A stretch of 64,000 nt of DNA from Bartonella sp. AR 15-3. GTDB taxonomy: Bacteria; Pseudomonadota; Alphaproteobacteria; Rhizobiales; Rhizobiaceae. Within the stretch, counting starts at the first letter, position 1; the number at the start of each line of letters is the position of its first letter. The notes beneath the pieces are model-generated. The model did no database searches. It saw only the letters and a list, made by a program, of their open reading frames with translations, and had not been told where the DNA came from. A program made the position numbers and the translations under genes. The DNA lies in assembly GCF_002022445.1 (NCBI RefSeq), contig NZ_MUYE01000001.1, forward strand, positions 1,495,501-1,559,500, in the 5' to 3' direction. Positions 33,701 to 42,605 of this stretch are shown here, piece after piece.

Positions 33701-35408
33701 TAAGGGTAAAACGGTTAATCAGGACCTTCTTTTATATGCTGAGCTGAGTGGAGATGGATTGCAAGCGCAAGCACAAGGAAAAGTCCCTCTAGATAAGAGC
33801 AGTTTTGATTTACATGTTAATTTAAAAAATTTTCCTGCACATTTGATCAATGGTTTTATTAAGAGACAGCTTCTTGGAGGAGAAGTGGTTGGTAAGGTTG
33901 ATATTGGTGGAGATTGGAAGAGTTTGTCTACCCATTTTGATTTCTCTAGTCAAAATTTGACAGTTATGACTCATAAAGGACAAGAGTCAATTAATATGAA
34001 TATCCGTGGTTTTTATAAACAATCGATATTTCATATTGAGCATATAATAGCATCAGGTGCTAAGGATTTGGATCTTTCTGTTAATGGACAAATTTCTTTG
34101 AATAATTCGAAAGTTGCATTGCGTATTAAAGGCATGATGCCTCTTGGCTTTATGAATCAATTTGTAGCTGAACGTGGTGCGCATGTAGCGGGAATAGTAA
34201 AAATAGATAGCACCATCAGTGGTGCATTGTCTCAGCCACAATTAGAAGGACACTTTTCTGTATCTAATGGTCATTTTTTGGATACACAAACAAATTTAGA
34301 ATTGAATAATATAAGGTTTGAAGCCAAACTGAATGGCGATCATATAATTTTAGAGAATGCTTATGCTTCTTCATCTTATGGAGGGTCTCTTTCTGCTTCA
34401 GGCCGCATTTCTAATGATTTACAGACCAATTTAGTGATTTATCTTGATCATGCCCATTATAATGATGGATCTATGGTTTTTGCAACATTAACAGGCGAAA
34501 TGACAGTAACTGGTTATTTTTTGCGTGATCTTGTTATTGGTGGAGATATCACAGTTGAAAAAGCAGAGTTTCTTATCCCTGATAATTTTAAAAATTCGGC
34601 TTTTTTAGATCTTAAACATAAGAATTTAATTGCACCGATTCAAAAAACACTTGAACGAGCTAATGTTAAAACTTATGGTCATAATCAAAATGTTTCTGAA
34701 AAGTCTTCTTCTGTTGTGCGGTTGGATGTAAAAATTAATGCACACAACAAGTTTTTTGTACGTGGTCGAGGGGTAGATGCTGAATTAGGAGGGAGTATTA
34801 ATTTAAAAGGTCCTTTACAAGCTATGCGTCCGGTTGGTGAATTACAAATGATTCGCGGAAGGTTTGATATTCTTTCACAACGTCTCAATTTCGAAAAAGG
34901 ACAGGCAAGCTTTAACGGTAATCTTAATCCTACTGTTTATTTTATTACCAATAATAATAATGGCGATATTCGTGTTAATGTGATAGTAAGAGGGACAATT
35001 GATAATCTTGATATTCAGTTTTCTTCACAGCCTATTTTGCCACAGGATGAAGTATTAGCACGTTTGATTTTCAATCGCTCCCTTAACGAATTATCGCCAT
35101 TTCAAATTGTTCAGCTTACAGCAGCGGCAGCTGAGTTTGCTGGTGCTTCTAATACATCTTTATTGAATACTTTACGCACCCATATTGGTCTCGATGATCT
35201 TGATGTTGTTGTCGATAAAAAAGGCAACACAGGTTTACGTGTTGGACGCTATATCCATGATAATATTTACTTGGGTTTTGAAGCAGGATCCAATGGAACA
35301 ACGAAAGGAACAATTAATTTGGATATTTCACGCCATCTTAAAGCTAAAGGGGCTATAGGCAGTGAAGAAAATAGGAGTTTTGGCTTGTTTTATGAAAAAG
35401 ATTATTAA
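30753..35408 (+). CDS. tamB: TamB, translocation and assembly module envelope protein (copy 1)
   Basis: 1551 residues. An N-terminal signal anchor ('FFLFGFSLLMISFFLLVQ') is followed by about 1200 residues of repetitive beta-rich sequence ('LKGHLTL', 'IKGNGTF', 'LSGNIQDTL') forming the AsmA-like hydrophobic groove. The conserved C-terminal TamB/DUF490 domain has 'VRGRGVDAELGGSINLKGPL', 'PVGELQMIRGRFDILSQRL', 'LPQDEVLARLIFNRSLNELS' and terminal 'RSFGLFYEKDY'. TamB spans the periplasm from the inner membrane to TamA; the wider family is linked to phospholipid transport. Translation is coupled to tamA. It converges on the ABC exporter with 34 bases between stops. Confidence 0.94.
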   Translation: MKKMWYLRFFLFGFSLLMISFFLLVQRGNSFTGEEIRNDRSWLVSFIERKISAPNRQIRLHNVQGVLSSQASIDTITISDNKGIWLKINNAKVDWNRLALLRGHVEINQLSAEKIIFLRQPQNSSSIYFFEADQFSIPKLPMAIFVNTLMVDCLTFEKDIFGFASDVSLKGHLTLDNNELDTNIEFQRLDELGYFSILTKISKDDRTATIDIIADEPQNGIMANILDLEKRPALNLSIKGNGTFDDLVIMINLKANQQPIVEGNFILAGVLEGYSLITNLEGIIGFLMPAQSQYRSFFESNVALKAKATVTNEGAMQLNHMTIQGDAIDVVANAEIANDGFLRRLFIDGKIAFDKEKSSAPLPQLETRTRLDNLALTVDYGRKGQQTWKGRLAIHHLSNDNVHIRDAVFDMGGVSENLDNLVSRHVGIQINGTLQGVTKIKDGFSEDLNQPIYMHLDTDIFSGKPMSIHNFSITAQDFSIWLKGQMDSFIFKGDLSVKARTLAPLGLLNGQSFSGSADIKAKGNFNLIKGTFDLKFLGITDNATIGRGAIDHLLKGELFLSGDIARNAIGLIVNDFHLKNQFANIKADGYFGRESAKMDFSAQISNLTLLDPKMEGSATIKGAARGHNSLITISTKAQIVEAFLVGKKLQNTIFNVNALMDNTSPVDSYLTGFIEGKGTFAEKPLELSAAFNNTAHIWKLQDINIKGGSARITGDIAQTFERFLKGNLHIDADDISILSALFLQKGSGKVKGDFIFDKVNNQQIANLKADVNHFILAKNEIKKLAIQADIFNPFGAIQFKGSVNAEHIRTPFVMVNHLNAQAVNNNGQTVFNVQAVLHNDTNAKLSGRVITEGLPADVKQKVQLETIDLKQASLHAALLKPVSILFDKNGITMSKLGISINEGEIALSGNIQDTLSLHLTMSAVPATLANLWKPDLDAAGTLTGYIMVHGSFTKPEIIYDIRGQELTIASFQEKKVKPFAFSAKGKTVNQDLLLYAELSGDGLQAQAQGKVPLDKSSFDLHVNLKNFPAHLINGFIKRQLLGGEVVGKVDIGGDWKSLSTHFDFSSQNLTVMTHKGQESINMNIRGFYKQSIFHIEHIIASGAKDLDLSVNGQISLNNSKVALRIKGMMPLGFMNQFVAERGAHVAGIVKIDSTISGALSQPQLEGHFSVSNGHFLDTQTNLELNNIRFEAKLNGDHIILENAYASSSYGGSLSASGRISNDLQTNLVIYLDHAHYNDGSMVFATLTGEMTVTGYFLRDLVIGGDITVEKAEFLIPDNFKNSAFLDLKHKNLIAPIQKTLERANVKTYGHNQNVSEKSSSVVRLDVKINAHNKFFVRGRGVDAELGGSINLKGPLQAMRPVGELQMIRGRFDILSQRLNFEKGQASFNGNLNPTVYFITNNNNGDIRVNVIVRGTIDNLDIQFSSQPILPQDEVLARLIFNRSLNELSPFQIVQLTAAAAEFAGASNTSLLNTLRTHIGLDDLDVVVDKKGNTGLRVGRYIHDNIYLGFEAGSNGTTKGTINLDISRHLKAKGAIGSEENRSFGLFYEKDY

Positions 35409-35442
35409 CTTAAGAATTAGTGATAGTGATAAAGTTTATTAT

Positions 35443-37209
35443 TTAAAAGTTCTGTTCTTTAAATTGGATGTGATGAAGTTTTTTATAGACGCCTTCTTTC
35501 TTTGCTAGTAATTCTTGTTGGGTTCCTTGTTCAATGAGACGCCCATTTTGTATCACAATAATTTTATGAGCACGTGCAATCGTTGAAAGACGATGAGCAA
35601 TAACAATAGTTGTACGCCCTTGTGTAAGCTGATCAAGAGCTTCATTGATTTGTATCTCAGTTTGTGAATCTAATGCACTTGTTGCTTCATCAAGAAGCAA
35701 GATTTCACTATCATGAAGCATGGCGCGAGCGATGGCAATACGTTGTTTTTGTCCACCTGACAGATTATTACCATTATCTCCAACTTGTGTATCATACCCA
35801 TTGGGTAACGCCATAATAAAGTCATGAGCATTGGCTGCTTTTGCAGCTTTAATAATATCGTTATCACTTGCTCCTTCTTTTCCAAGTCTGATATTGTATT
35901 TAACACTTCCTTGAAATAGAAAAGTATCTTGTCCTACGTAGGCCATAAGGTTTCTAAGGGAACGAAATGTGACGTAGCGGATATCTTGATCATTAATCAA
36001 TATACGGCCTTGAGTGGGATCATAAAGACGCATAAGAAGGTTAATAAAGGTTGATTTTCCTGAACCCGATGGCCCCACTAATGCTGTCATTTTTCCTGCT
36101 TCAATTTCTAGATTAATATCGTTTAGCACCATATGATTATCAGTATAAGCAAAGGAAACATGCTCAAAGCGTATAGAATTTTTTATTTTATTAAGATCTT
36201 TAGCTTCTTTATGTTCCATAACTGTAAGAGGATGATCGAGTATTTCGAACATTGTATGGATGCTAACCAGACCAGATTCAATTTTAACACGCACATTTGC
36301 CAGTCTTTTGGCTGGTTCATAGGCTAAAAGTAAAGCAACAATAAAGGACATTAATTCACCTTGAACGCCTGTACGCTGGTTTGCAAGATAGCCGGTAAAA
36401 CAAATAATACCTGCAATCACAATGCCAGTCAGTGTTTCCATAATTGGATTTGTAGCAGCTTCAAGCATTGCGATACTATTTGCTTGTTGTTCAACATCAT
36501 AAATAGCTTTATTCATGCGTTTTTGCATCAATTTTTCGAGTGAAAAAGCTTTTATGACATGAATACCAATCGTTGTTTCTTGTACGATTTTGATAATTTC
36601 TCCGAGTGAAAGAAGTTCTTTTTCCATAAGGTTACGAACATGCTTTAAGGCTATTCGAATTCCTAAAAATGCTAATGGACCCACTATTAAGGTAATGGCA
36701 ATTAATGTGAAATTTTGAATAAACATAACAAACAAAAGACCAGTAACAGAAAGTAAATCACGCACAAATGTTGTGATAATAATATCAATAATATTGCGCG
36801 CTGCTGTTGCACTGTGGGTTACACGGACAAGAAGATCAGATGAAGTATTATTTTGATAAAAAGAGACGCCTTGTTTGATGAGATGTCTATAAATTTTACG
36901 TTGTTGTTCAGCAACAATACTATTGCCTGCTTTGCTTAGAAAATAAGTTTGAGTAAAAGTTGCAATCCCCTTAAGAATGAAAATAAAAGCAATAACACTG
37001 GAAATAAAAACAATCATATGAAAATTTTGTCCATCAATAATATGATTGACCACATCGCGCATAATCCATGCGCTGATGACAGTGGTAAAGGAAATAATGA
37101 TCATTGAAACAATGGCTACACTATAGCAGCATATATGTTTATGAAAATTTTCTTTTAAAAGCCGAATGATGAGATGTTTATCAGAAGAGGATATTTGTGT
37201 TTTGGCCAT
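35443..37209 (-). CDS. MsbA-like ABC exporter (TMD-NBD half-transporter, copy 1)
   Basis: 588 residues. Residues about 1-320 form a six-helix ABC transmembrane domain ('SVAIVSMIIISFTTVISAWI', 'MIVFISSVIAFIFILKGIAT', 'LIAITLIVGPLAFLGIRIAL'). The ATPase follows: Walker A 'LVGPSGSGKSTFINLLM' (about 380), Q-loop 'YVGQDTFLF', signature 'NLSGGQKQRIAIARAM' (about 485), Walker B 'ILLLDEATSALD' and switch 'IAHRLST'. Such proteins work as homodimers that flip lipids or export drugs; MsbA flips lipid A, but the substrate here is unproven. It is a stand-alone gene whose 3' end meets the tamB 3' end. Confidence 0.9.
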   Translation of the reverse strand: MAKTQISSSDKHLIIRLLKENFHKHICCYSVAIVSMIIISFTTVISAWIMRDVVNHIIDGQNFHMIVFISSVIAFIFILKGIATFTQTYFLSKAGNSIVAEQQRKIYRHLIKQGVSFYQNNTSSDLLVRVTHSATAARNIIDIIITTFVRDLLSVTGLLFVMFIQNFTLIAITLIVGPLAFLGIRIALKHVRNLMEKELLSLGEIIKIVQETTIGIHVIKAFSLEKLMQKRMNKAIYDVEQQANSIAMLEAATNPIMETLTGIVIAGIICFTGYLANQRTGVQGELMSFIVALLLAYEPAKRLANVRVKIESGLVSIHTMFEILDHPLTVMEHKEAKDLNKIKNSIRFEHVSFAYTDNHMVLNDINLEIEAGKMTALVGPSGSGKSTFINLLMRLYDPTQGRILINDQDIRYVTFRSLRNLMAYVGQDTFLFQGSVKYNIRLGKEGASDNDIIKAAKAANAHDFIMALPNGYDTQVGDNGNNLSGGQKQRIAIARAMLHDSEILLLDEATSALDSQTEIQINEALDQLTQGRTTIVIAHRLSTIARAHKIIVIQNGRLIEQGTQQELLAKKEGVYKKLHHIQFKEQNF

Positions 37210-37408
37210 GCAGCACTTCTATCACTTTTTTATGCAATATCAAATCATCCTTTATAGGAGAGTTTGAGGGCTTCTGATAAATAACCTTTTTTCTACGGAT
37301 TAATCATTAATTTCTTATTAAAAAAGTATAACGCGACAACCCTGCAATGTACAAAACTACATTTATACATTTTCAATAAGCTTTATAAGGTTGAAATTGT
37401 CATTAAAA

Positions 37409-37945
37409 TTATTTAGGCGCTATTACCATCATAATTTGACGACCTTCAAACTTTGGTTCAGATTCGATTTTGGCAATTTCGCTTGTATTTTCTTTAACCC
37501 GCTGAAGAAGCTTTATTCCAAGATCTTGGTGCGCCATTTCACGACCACGAAAACGCAAAGTAATCTTCACTTTGTCACCATTGTCAATAAAACGACGGAT
37601 CGCTTTTAGCTTGACCTCATAATCATGAATATCAACATTAGGTCGCATTTTAATTTCTTTAATTTCGATAGTTTTTTGTTTTTTACGCGTTTCAGCTGCT
37701 TTTTTTTGATTTTGATATTTTAGTTTGCCTAAATCAATAATTTTACATACAGGTGGCTCTGCATTTGGCACAATCTCAACTAAATCAAGCCCAGCATCTG
37801 CTGCCATAGAGAGCGCTTCTTGTGTTGTAACAATCCCCTGATGTTGTCCTTCATCATTAATTAATTGGACATGAGGCACTCGAATATCGCGATTTGAACG
37901 CAACCCATCTTTGGGGCTAGGGGTTATTTTAAATGGTCGACGAAT
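37409..37945 (-). CDS. infC: Translation initiation factor IF-3 starting at an AUU codon (copy 1)
   Basis: 178 residues when started at the ATT at 37943-37945 (initiator, then [20 protein letters not shown]). A start at TTG 37903 would drop 14 conserved residues. AAGGAG lies exactly 8 bases before the ATT. IF-3 binds the 30S subunit, checks the initiation codon and blocks premature 50S joining. Family motifs: '[20 protein letters not shown]', '[20 protein letters not shown]', '[18 protein letters not shown]', '[19 protein letters not shown]'. The non-canonical start is the known basis of IF-3 autoregulation in many bacteria. rpmI-rplT do not follow, as is normal in Rhizobiales. Confidence 0.96.
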   Translation of the reverse strand: MRRPFKITPSPKDGLRSNRDIRVPHVQLINDEGQHQGIVTTQEALSMAADAGLDLVEIVPNAEPPVCKIIDLGKLKYQNQKKAAETRKKQKTIEIKEIKMRPNVDIHDYEVKLKAIRRFIDNGDKVKITLRFRGREMAHQDLGIKLLQRVKENTSEIAKIESEPKFEGRQIMMVIAPK

Positions 37946-37959
37946 GGTTTATGCTCCTT
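37943..37959 (-). promoter_or_regulatory. infC ribosome binding site with AUU initiation codon (copy 1)
   Basis: AAGGAG (minus strand, 37954-37959), 8-base spacer, then ATT at 37943-37945. The strong site plus rare start supports autoregulated initiation, since IF-3 discriminates against AUU. The site recurs unchanged at 51781-51797. Confidence 0.85.
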
Positions 37960-38122
37960 AATATCAATTAATTCCTAACGGAGCAGTATACAATATATAG
38001 AGAGAAAAACAACAGAAATTCGCGCTTTTTTCATTATCATTATAAAGATTATTTGTTATATTACTTTGAAATACAGTGATTCCCTTTTTGTAAAAAGAAT
38101 ATTCTCTGAAGAAAGGGTGATA

Positions 38123-38901
38123 ATGGATCAGAATATTCCTTGCCAATTTTTTTCATTTGAAAATACGATTCTTGCTGTTCGTCACCACAAAGGCAGTCGC
38201 TCTCCTGGTTTAATTTGGTTATCTGGTTATAGATCTGATATGTTAGGGAGTAAAGCGACGGTAGTTAATAGTTTTGCGCAAAAAAATGATTTTTCTTGTT
38301 TGCGTTTTGATTATTCTGGTCATGGAGAGTCGAAAGGAGATTTTTTTCAAGGAACAATTTCGCGCTGGGTTAAAGAGAGTTTAGCTGTTATTGAGGCTTA
38401 TTGTGAAGGTCCGCAAATTTTGATTGGTTCTTCTATGGGGGGTGGATTGCTATAAGGCTTGCTATGATACTCGCGCAAAAAAACAAGGCGCCTGTTGGGA
38501 TGATCTTAATTGCACCTGCTCCTGATTTTACGCAGACTTTGGTGGAACCTGCTTTAAGCGTAGAGGAATGGAGGATGCTCGAGGAAAAAGGCTATTGTGA
38601 ACGACCTTCGGTGGATGGTTTAGAATCATTACTTTTTACAAAGGCATTAATTGAAGATGGGCGAAACAACAGTGTTATGAAAGAATGCATAGATGTTGGA
38701 TGTCCAATTCATATTCTGCAAGGGATGGAAGATGATAAGATACCTTATCAGCATACATTGACTTTACTTGATTATTTGCCTTTGCATGATGTAACATTAA
38801 CTCTTGTGCGTGATGCAGATCACCGATTTTCACGTCCCCAAGATTTGGATTGTCTTGAAAAGGTGTTGATGTCTTTGATTGATCGATTCAATGCTGAATA
38901 A
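38123..38901 (+). pseudogene. Alpha/beta hydrolase (copy 1, frameshifted)
   Basis: Same gene as 51961-52740, but the G run after 'GSSM' has six Gs (38437-38442) instead of seven. The frame therefore ends at 38455, just after the nucleophile-elbow Ser, and resumes at 38464. The start at 38123 (MDQNIPCQFF) is preceded by GAAAGGG. The homopolymer nature of the change and the intact second copy point to a consensus error, not decay. Confidence 0.88.
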
Positions 38902-38935
38902 AGGTTATGTTCATTTATTATGAGAGATATAATAT

Positions 38936-39664
38936 ATGGTTGTGTATGAAGAGGACTTTATTCTCTCTAGTTGTCGTGTACCTTTGCGGGTAAAAGAACA
39001 CAAAAATGCACGCCGTCTTACCTTGCGTATTGATGTAGCCAGACAAGAGATTTATTTGATAACTCCGCCTGCAGTAGCGCTAAGTGTGATTCAGTGGTTC
39101 ATTGCAAAACATCGATCTTGGATTGAAAAGCATTTTGCTCGTGGAGGAATTATCAACGAAGATTCTCATCTCAAAGAGGGGTCACGAATTCCTGTATTGG
39201 GGGCTTCACATGTTATATTGCGTAAAGAGAAACGTGGAGTAGCTGAAATTATTACAGGTGATGCTGGACAAGAATCACAGATCATTATTTACAGTCGATC
39301 AGAACATCTTCCAAGACGTGTTGCTGATGTTTTAAAAAAACAAGCTAAAATTATTATAGCACCGTTAGTGGTTCATTATGCAAACAAGGTGGGGAGAAAG
39401 GTTAAATCAATTAGTTATAAAGATACTAGAACACGTTGGGGATCATGCTCAACAGGTGGTCGTCTTTCTTTTTCATGGCGTCTTATTATGGCGCCAAAAG
39501 AAATTGTTGAGTATGTTGTTGCACATGAAGTAGCTCACCTTGTTGAAATGAATCATGGAGAACGATTTTGGTCTCTTTGTGAAAAGCTGTGTCCTGAGAG
39601 AAAAACCTATCAAGCTTGGTTAAAGAAAAATGGCTATACACTTCAAAGGATTAATTTTCACTAA
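38936..39664 (+). CDS. YgjP-type M48/SprT-like metallopeptidase (copy 1)
   Basis: 242 residues. The zinc-peptidase motif HExxH is in 'VVAHEVAHLVEMNHGERFW' (about 198), with a third ligand expected at the downstream His/Glu of 'NHGERF'. 'KDTRTRWGSCSTGGRLSFSW' immediately before it is the signature of the YgjP/DUF45 family. The biological substrate of these proteins is not established; some occur with restriction or repair systems, but this one sits among housekeeping genes. GAGAG precedes the ATG. It lies 34 bases after the hydrolase gene on the same strand, so co-transcription is likely. Confidence 0.85.
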   Translation: MVVYEEDFILSSCRVPLRVKEHKNARRLTLRIDVARQEIYLITPPAVALSVIQWFIAKHRSWIEKHFARGGIINEDSHLKEGSRIPVLGASHVILRKEKRGVAEIITGDAGQESQIIIYSRSEHLPRRVADVLKKQAKIIIAPLVVHYANKVGRKVKSISYKDTRTRWGSCSTGGRLSFSWRLIMAPKEIVEYVVAHEVAHLVEMNHGERFWSLCEKLCPERKTYQAWLKKNGYTLQRINFH

Positions 39665-39863
39665 TGTAAAAATATGATTCTTTTTTTATGTATGTATTGT
39701 TTTTGTATGCTGGATAGTGTTACGTGATATAATCTGGGCTATAGGGGGGATGAAATAACGAAGCTTTGCTTTATTTGGTGATAGACTCAATATTTTTACT
39801 TTATCTTTTGTGTGATTAAGTTTAGCATTTTAAAATTGCTCTTTTTAGATTGGAATAGCATTT

Positions 39864-41029
39864 ATGCTTGTTCTTACAGATCCTGTTCAGCTTTTACAGA
39901 TACTTATTCGTTGCCCTTCTATTACGCCCATGAAGCAGGAGCTTTATCCACTTTGGAGCACTTTTTAAGAAAAATGGGATTTTGTGTTGAGCGTCCTGTT
40001 TTTGTTGATAAAAATACAGAAGATGTTGAAAATCTTTATGCAAAGATAGGCAGTGAAGGTCCGCATCTTATGTTTGCTGGCCATAGTGATGTAGTACCAC
40101 CCGGTAAACTAGAAAATTGGACTTATCCTCCTTTTGAGGGAGTAATAAATCAGGGAAAATTATATGGGCGAGGCGCTGTTGATATGAAGGGTGGGATCGC
40201 TTGTTTTATAGCGGCGCTGGCTCGGTTTCTGGAGAAAAAAACACTCAAGGGAAAGGTAAGCTTTTTAATAACCGGTGATGAAGAAGGTCCTGCGATAAAC
40301 GGTACAGTCAAGCTTTTAGAATGGGCAGTACAAAAAGGTGAAAAATGGAATGCAGCCATTGTGGGTGAGCCAACAAGCGTTAATATTGTTGGTGATGTGA
40401 TCAAAATTGGACGGCGAGGATCGATTTCTGGTATTATTACGATTAAAGGTTGCCAAGGTCATGTTGCTTTCCCTGAGCGAGCAGTGAATCCATTGCCTTT
40501 GGCAAATAAGCTTATTCAAGCGTTGACACAAAATGCTTTGGATCAAGGAACAAAGGATTTTCAAGCAAGTCATTTAGAATTAACAAGCATTGATACAGGA
40601 AATTTTTCTGTCAATATTATTCCAGCACAAACAGTTATTCGTTTTAATATACGTTATAATGATCTTTGGACAAAAGAAGCACTCGTTGCTGAAATTGAGA
40701 AGCGCCTTGCTTCTGTACATTCTAAAAATGATCAACTACCATATTATCAGCTTGAATGGATATATGGTTTAGGGGGTGTCTTCTTGACCAAGAATGATAA
40801 ATTGGTTGGAATTTTGTCAAATGCTATTAAAAGTGTAACAGGGAATATTCCGGAATGTTCAACTTCTGGTGGCACCTCGGATGCGCGTTTTATTAAAGAC
40901 TATTGTCCGGTGGTTGAATTTGGTTTGCCAGGGCTCACTATGCATATGGTTGATGAATGTGTGACTCTTGATGCTATAGAAAATCTAACTTCTATTTATG
41001 AACGTTTTATCACCGATTTTTTTGCGTAA
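39864..41029 (+). pseudogene. dapE: dapE, succinyl-diaminopimelate desuccinylase (copy 1, frameshifted)
   Basis: Same gene as 53702-54868. The native ATG at 39864 ([11 protein letters not shown]) is present, but three Cs at 39927-39929 replace four, so the frame breaks after 'RCPSITP'. Everything after about codon 22 is intact in another frame. A longer open frame from 39812 passes through this region in the wrong phase and its first ~50 residues are not DapE. The change is a homopolymer length difference near the repeat junction, so a consensus error is the likely cause. Confidence 0.9.
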
Positions 41030-41080
41030 ATGAAGTAATAATTATTTTAGTGACATAGATAGGATGAGGCTTCAGAGATT

Positions 41081-41481
41081 TTAGTTTGCTAATTGATAAA
41101 TAATGTGATCAAGAAAAATGCGTCCTTTTATTGTGGCTTTTAAATGTTTATTGTCCGTTATTTCCACTAATCCTTGTTGTTGTAAATGGATCAGTTTTTT
41201 TGACGATAAACTTTGGCGATTTAAAGTTTCATAGCGTATTAGATCAAGTCCTTCTGTAAGACGCAAGCCCATGAGCAGCATTTCGTTAGCTTGTTGTTCT
41301 CGAGACAAGTGTTCTGTATTAATACAACCATGCCCTGTAGTTTCTACTAATTCAAGCCAATTTTCGGGATGTTTTTCATTTATGGTAACATAACGGTTAT
41401 GATTTTCAGTTTTGGATGGTAATTTTTTCTGAGAAAAGAGAAGAATTTTTCAGTGACTGCTTGATAAAGCGCCATGCGCAC
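41081..41481 (-). pseudogene. hemW: hemW 3' fragment (truncated by the repeat junction)
   Basis: Carries only the C-terminal ~133 codons of hemW ('[20 protein letters not shown]' to '[11 protein letters not shown]'). Two homopolymer indels relative to the full gene are present (T run at 41423-41428, C run near 41471). Upstream it fuses abruptly to comM sequence at about 41482. No radical-SAM domain, so not functional. Confidence 0.93.
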
Positions 41482-42201
41482 CGACATCTAAAAGCTCACG
41501 GCTATCAAGAGGTGGTAAAATGGAGGGTAAGCATTGGGCTAACATGGATTTACCTGCACCAGGAGGACCTACGAATAGAAGATTATGCCGTCCAGCTGCA
41601 CAAACTTCCAATGCCCGTTTTGCAGATTGTTGTCCTTTAATCTCACATAGATCTGGTAATTCGGTTAATGTGGTATATTGACGTGGTTGTGGTCTTTTTT
41701 GAATCTGTGTTCCTTTAAATGGTTGTATATAGTAGAAGAGTTTCAGGAGCAAGGATATCCTTCTGCATTGCCCATGCTGCTTCGGGACCACATTTGTGAG
41801 GCAAATTAACCCTTTATCAAGCGATAATGCCGTCATGCAGTAGGTAAACACCATTAACAGAGTTAATAGATCATCAAGTGATATCACCTAAAATGATGTA
41901 TTTTTGACCTATCTCGGAAGGGAGAAGATTCATAGCAAGCATTAAGCCTATGGCAATGGAAGGTCATAATGTGAACCTTCTTTGGGTAAATCAGCTGGTG
42001 CAAGATTAACAGTAACTCGTTTGTTTGGCATAGAAAGTCCGCAAGCATGAAGAGCTGCTTGTATCCGTTCACGGCTTTCTGCGACTGCTTTGTCGGCTAA
42101 TCCAACAATAGCCATTCCTATTTACCAGAGGAATCATAACCGTACATCAACAGGAATTGCTTCTAAACCACGAAAAGCAACCGTTGTAATATGCGCACCA
42201 T
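41482..42201 (-). pseudogene. comM: comM 5' fragment with multiple indels
   Basis: Corresponds to about the first 245 codons of comM, from the ATG at 42201 to the junction at 41482; the Walker B and C-terminal parts are missing. Many single-base deletions against the complete copy (for example 'ggttgtatatagtag' for 'ggttgattatagtaag', 'tgaggcaaat' for 'tgagggcaaat') destroy the frame. The error density is far above anything else in the window. Confidence 0.93.
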
Positions 42202-42605
42202 TATTTTTTCCCCCTTCTTTTATTTGAAAGACACAATCATATCTATGTATAAAAATCAAGAAGTGCTTCTACACGCTTTTTAATGAAGTTATATAGAAAG
42301 ATTTGATAGCACTGTAATGGAGGACCATTTGTATAAATTTAACTATAATATATATGCTTCAATAAAGTATTTAAAATCAATTAAATGAATGTATTAAAAA
42401 CATAAAAATATAACACTACACAAAGCCTTGTTTCACAGTTCTTGAAAATCTTGTGAATACGAAGAAAAAAGGGAAAAGAGCTATGAAATAACATATTTAA
42501 GAAAAGTATATTACTTAATGTAATTAAAGGGTGAAGAATTTAAATAAAAAACAATGTTTATCATTCTTTAGTCGATTTTATTTATAAGAAAAAACGTTAA
42601 AATGT

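Larger units (their letters stand above)
27625..41481. repeat. Direct tandem repeat, unit 1 (about 13.86 kb)
   Basis: First of two adjacent direct copies. It runs from inside comM ('cgacatctaaaagctc') through tamA, tamB, the ABC exporter, infC, hydrolase, ygjP-like and dapE to inside hemW. Equivalent positions in unit 2 are offset by 13838 from tamA through the hydrolase start, then 13839. Relative to unit 2 it has single-base homopolymer differences at 38437-38442 (6 vs 7 G), 39744-39749 (6 vs 5 G), 39927-39929 (3 vs 4 C), 41423-41428 (6 vs 5 T) and about 41471 (2 vs 3 C), all within the last 3.1 kb. Confidence 0.97.

Noticed and set aside
39812..39863. Upstream in-frame start giving a longer dapE in copy 1
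   Set aside because: The extension is an artefact of the one-C deletion at 39927-39929; the native start at 39864 matches the intact copy.
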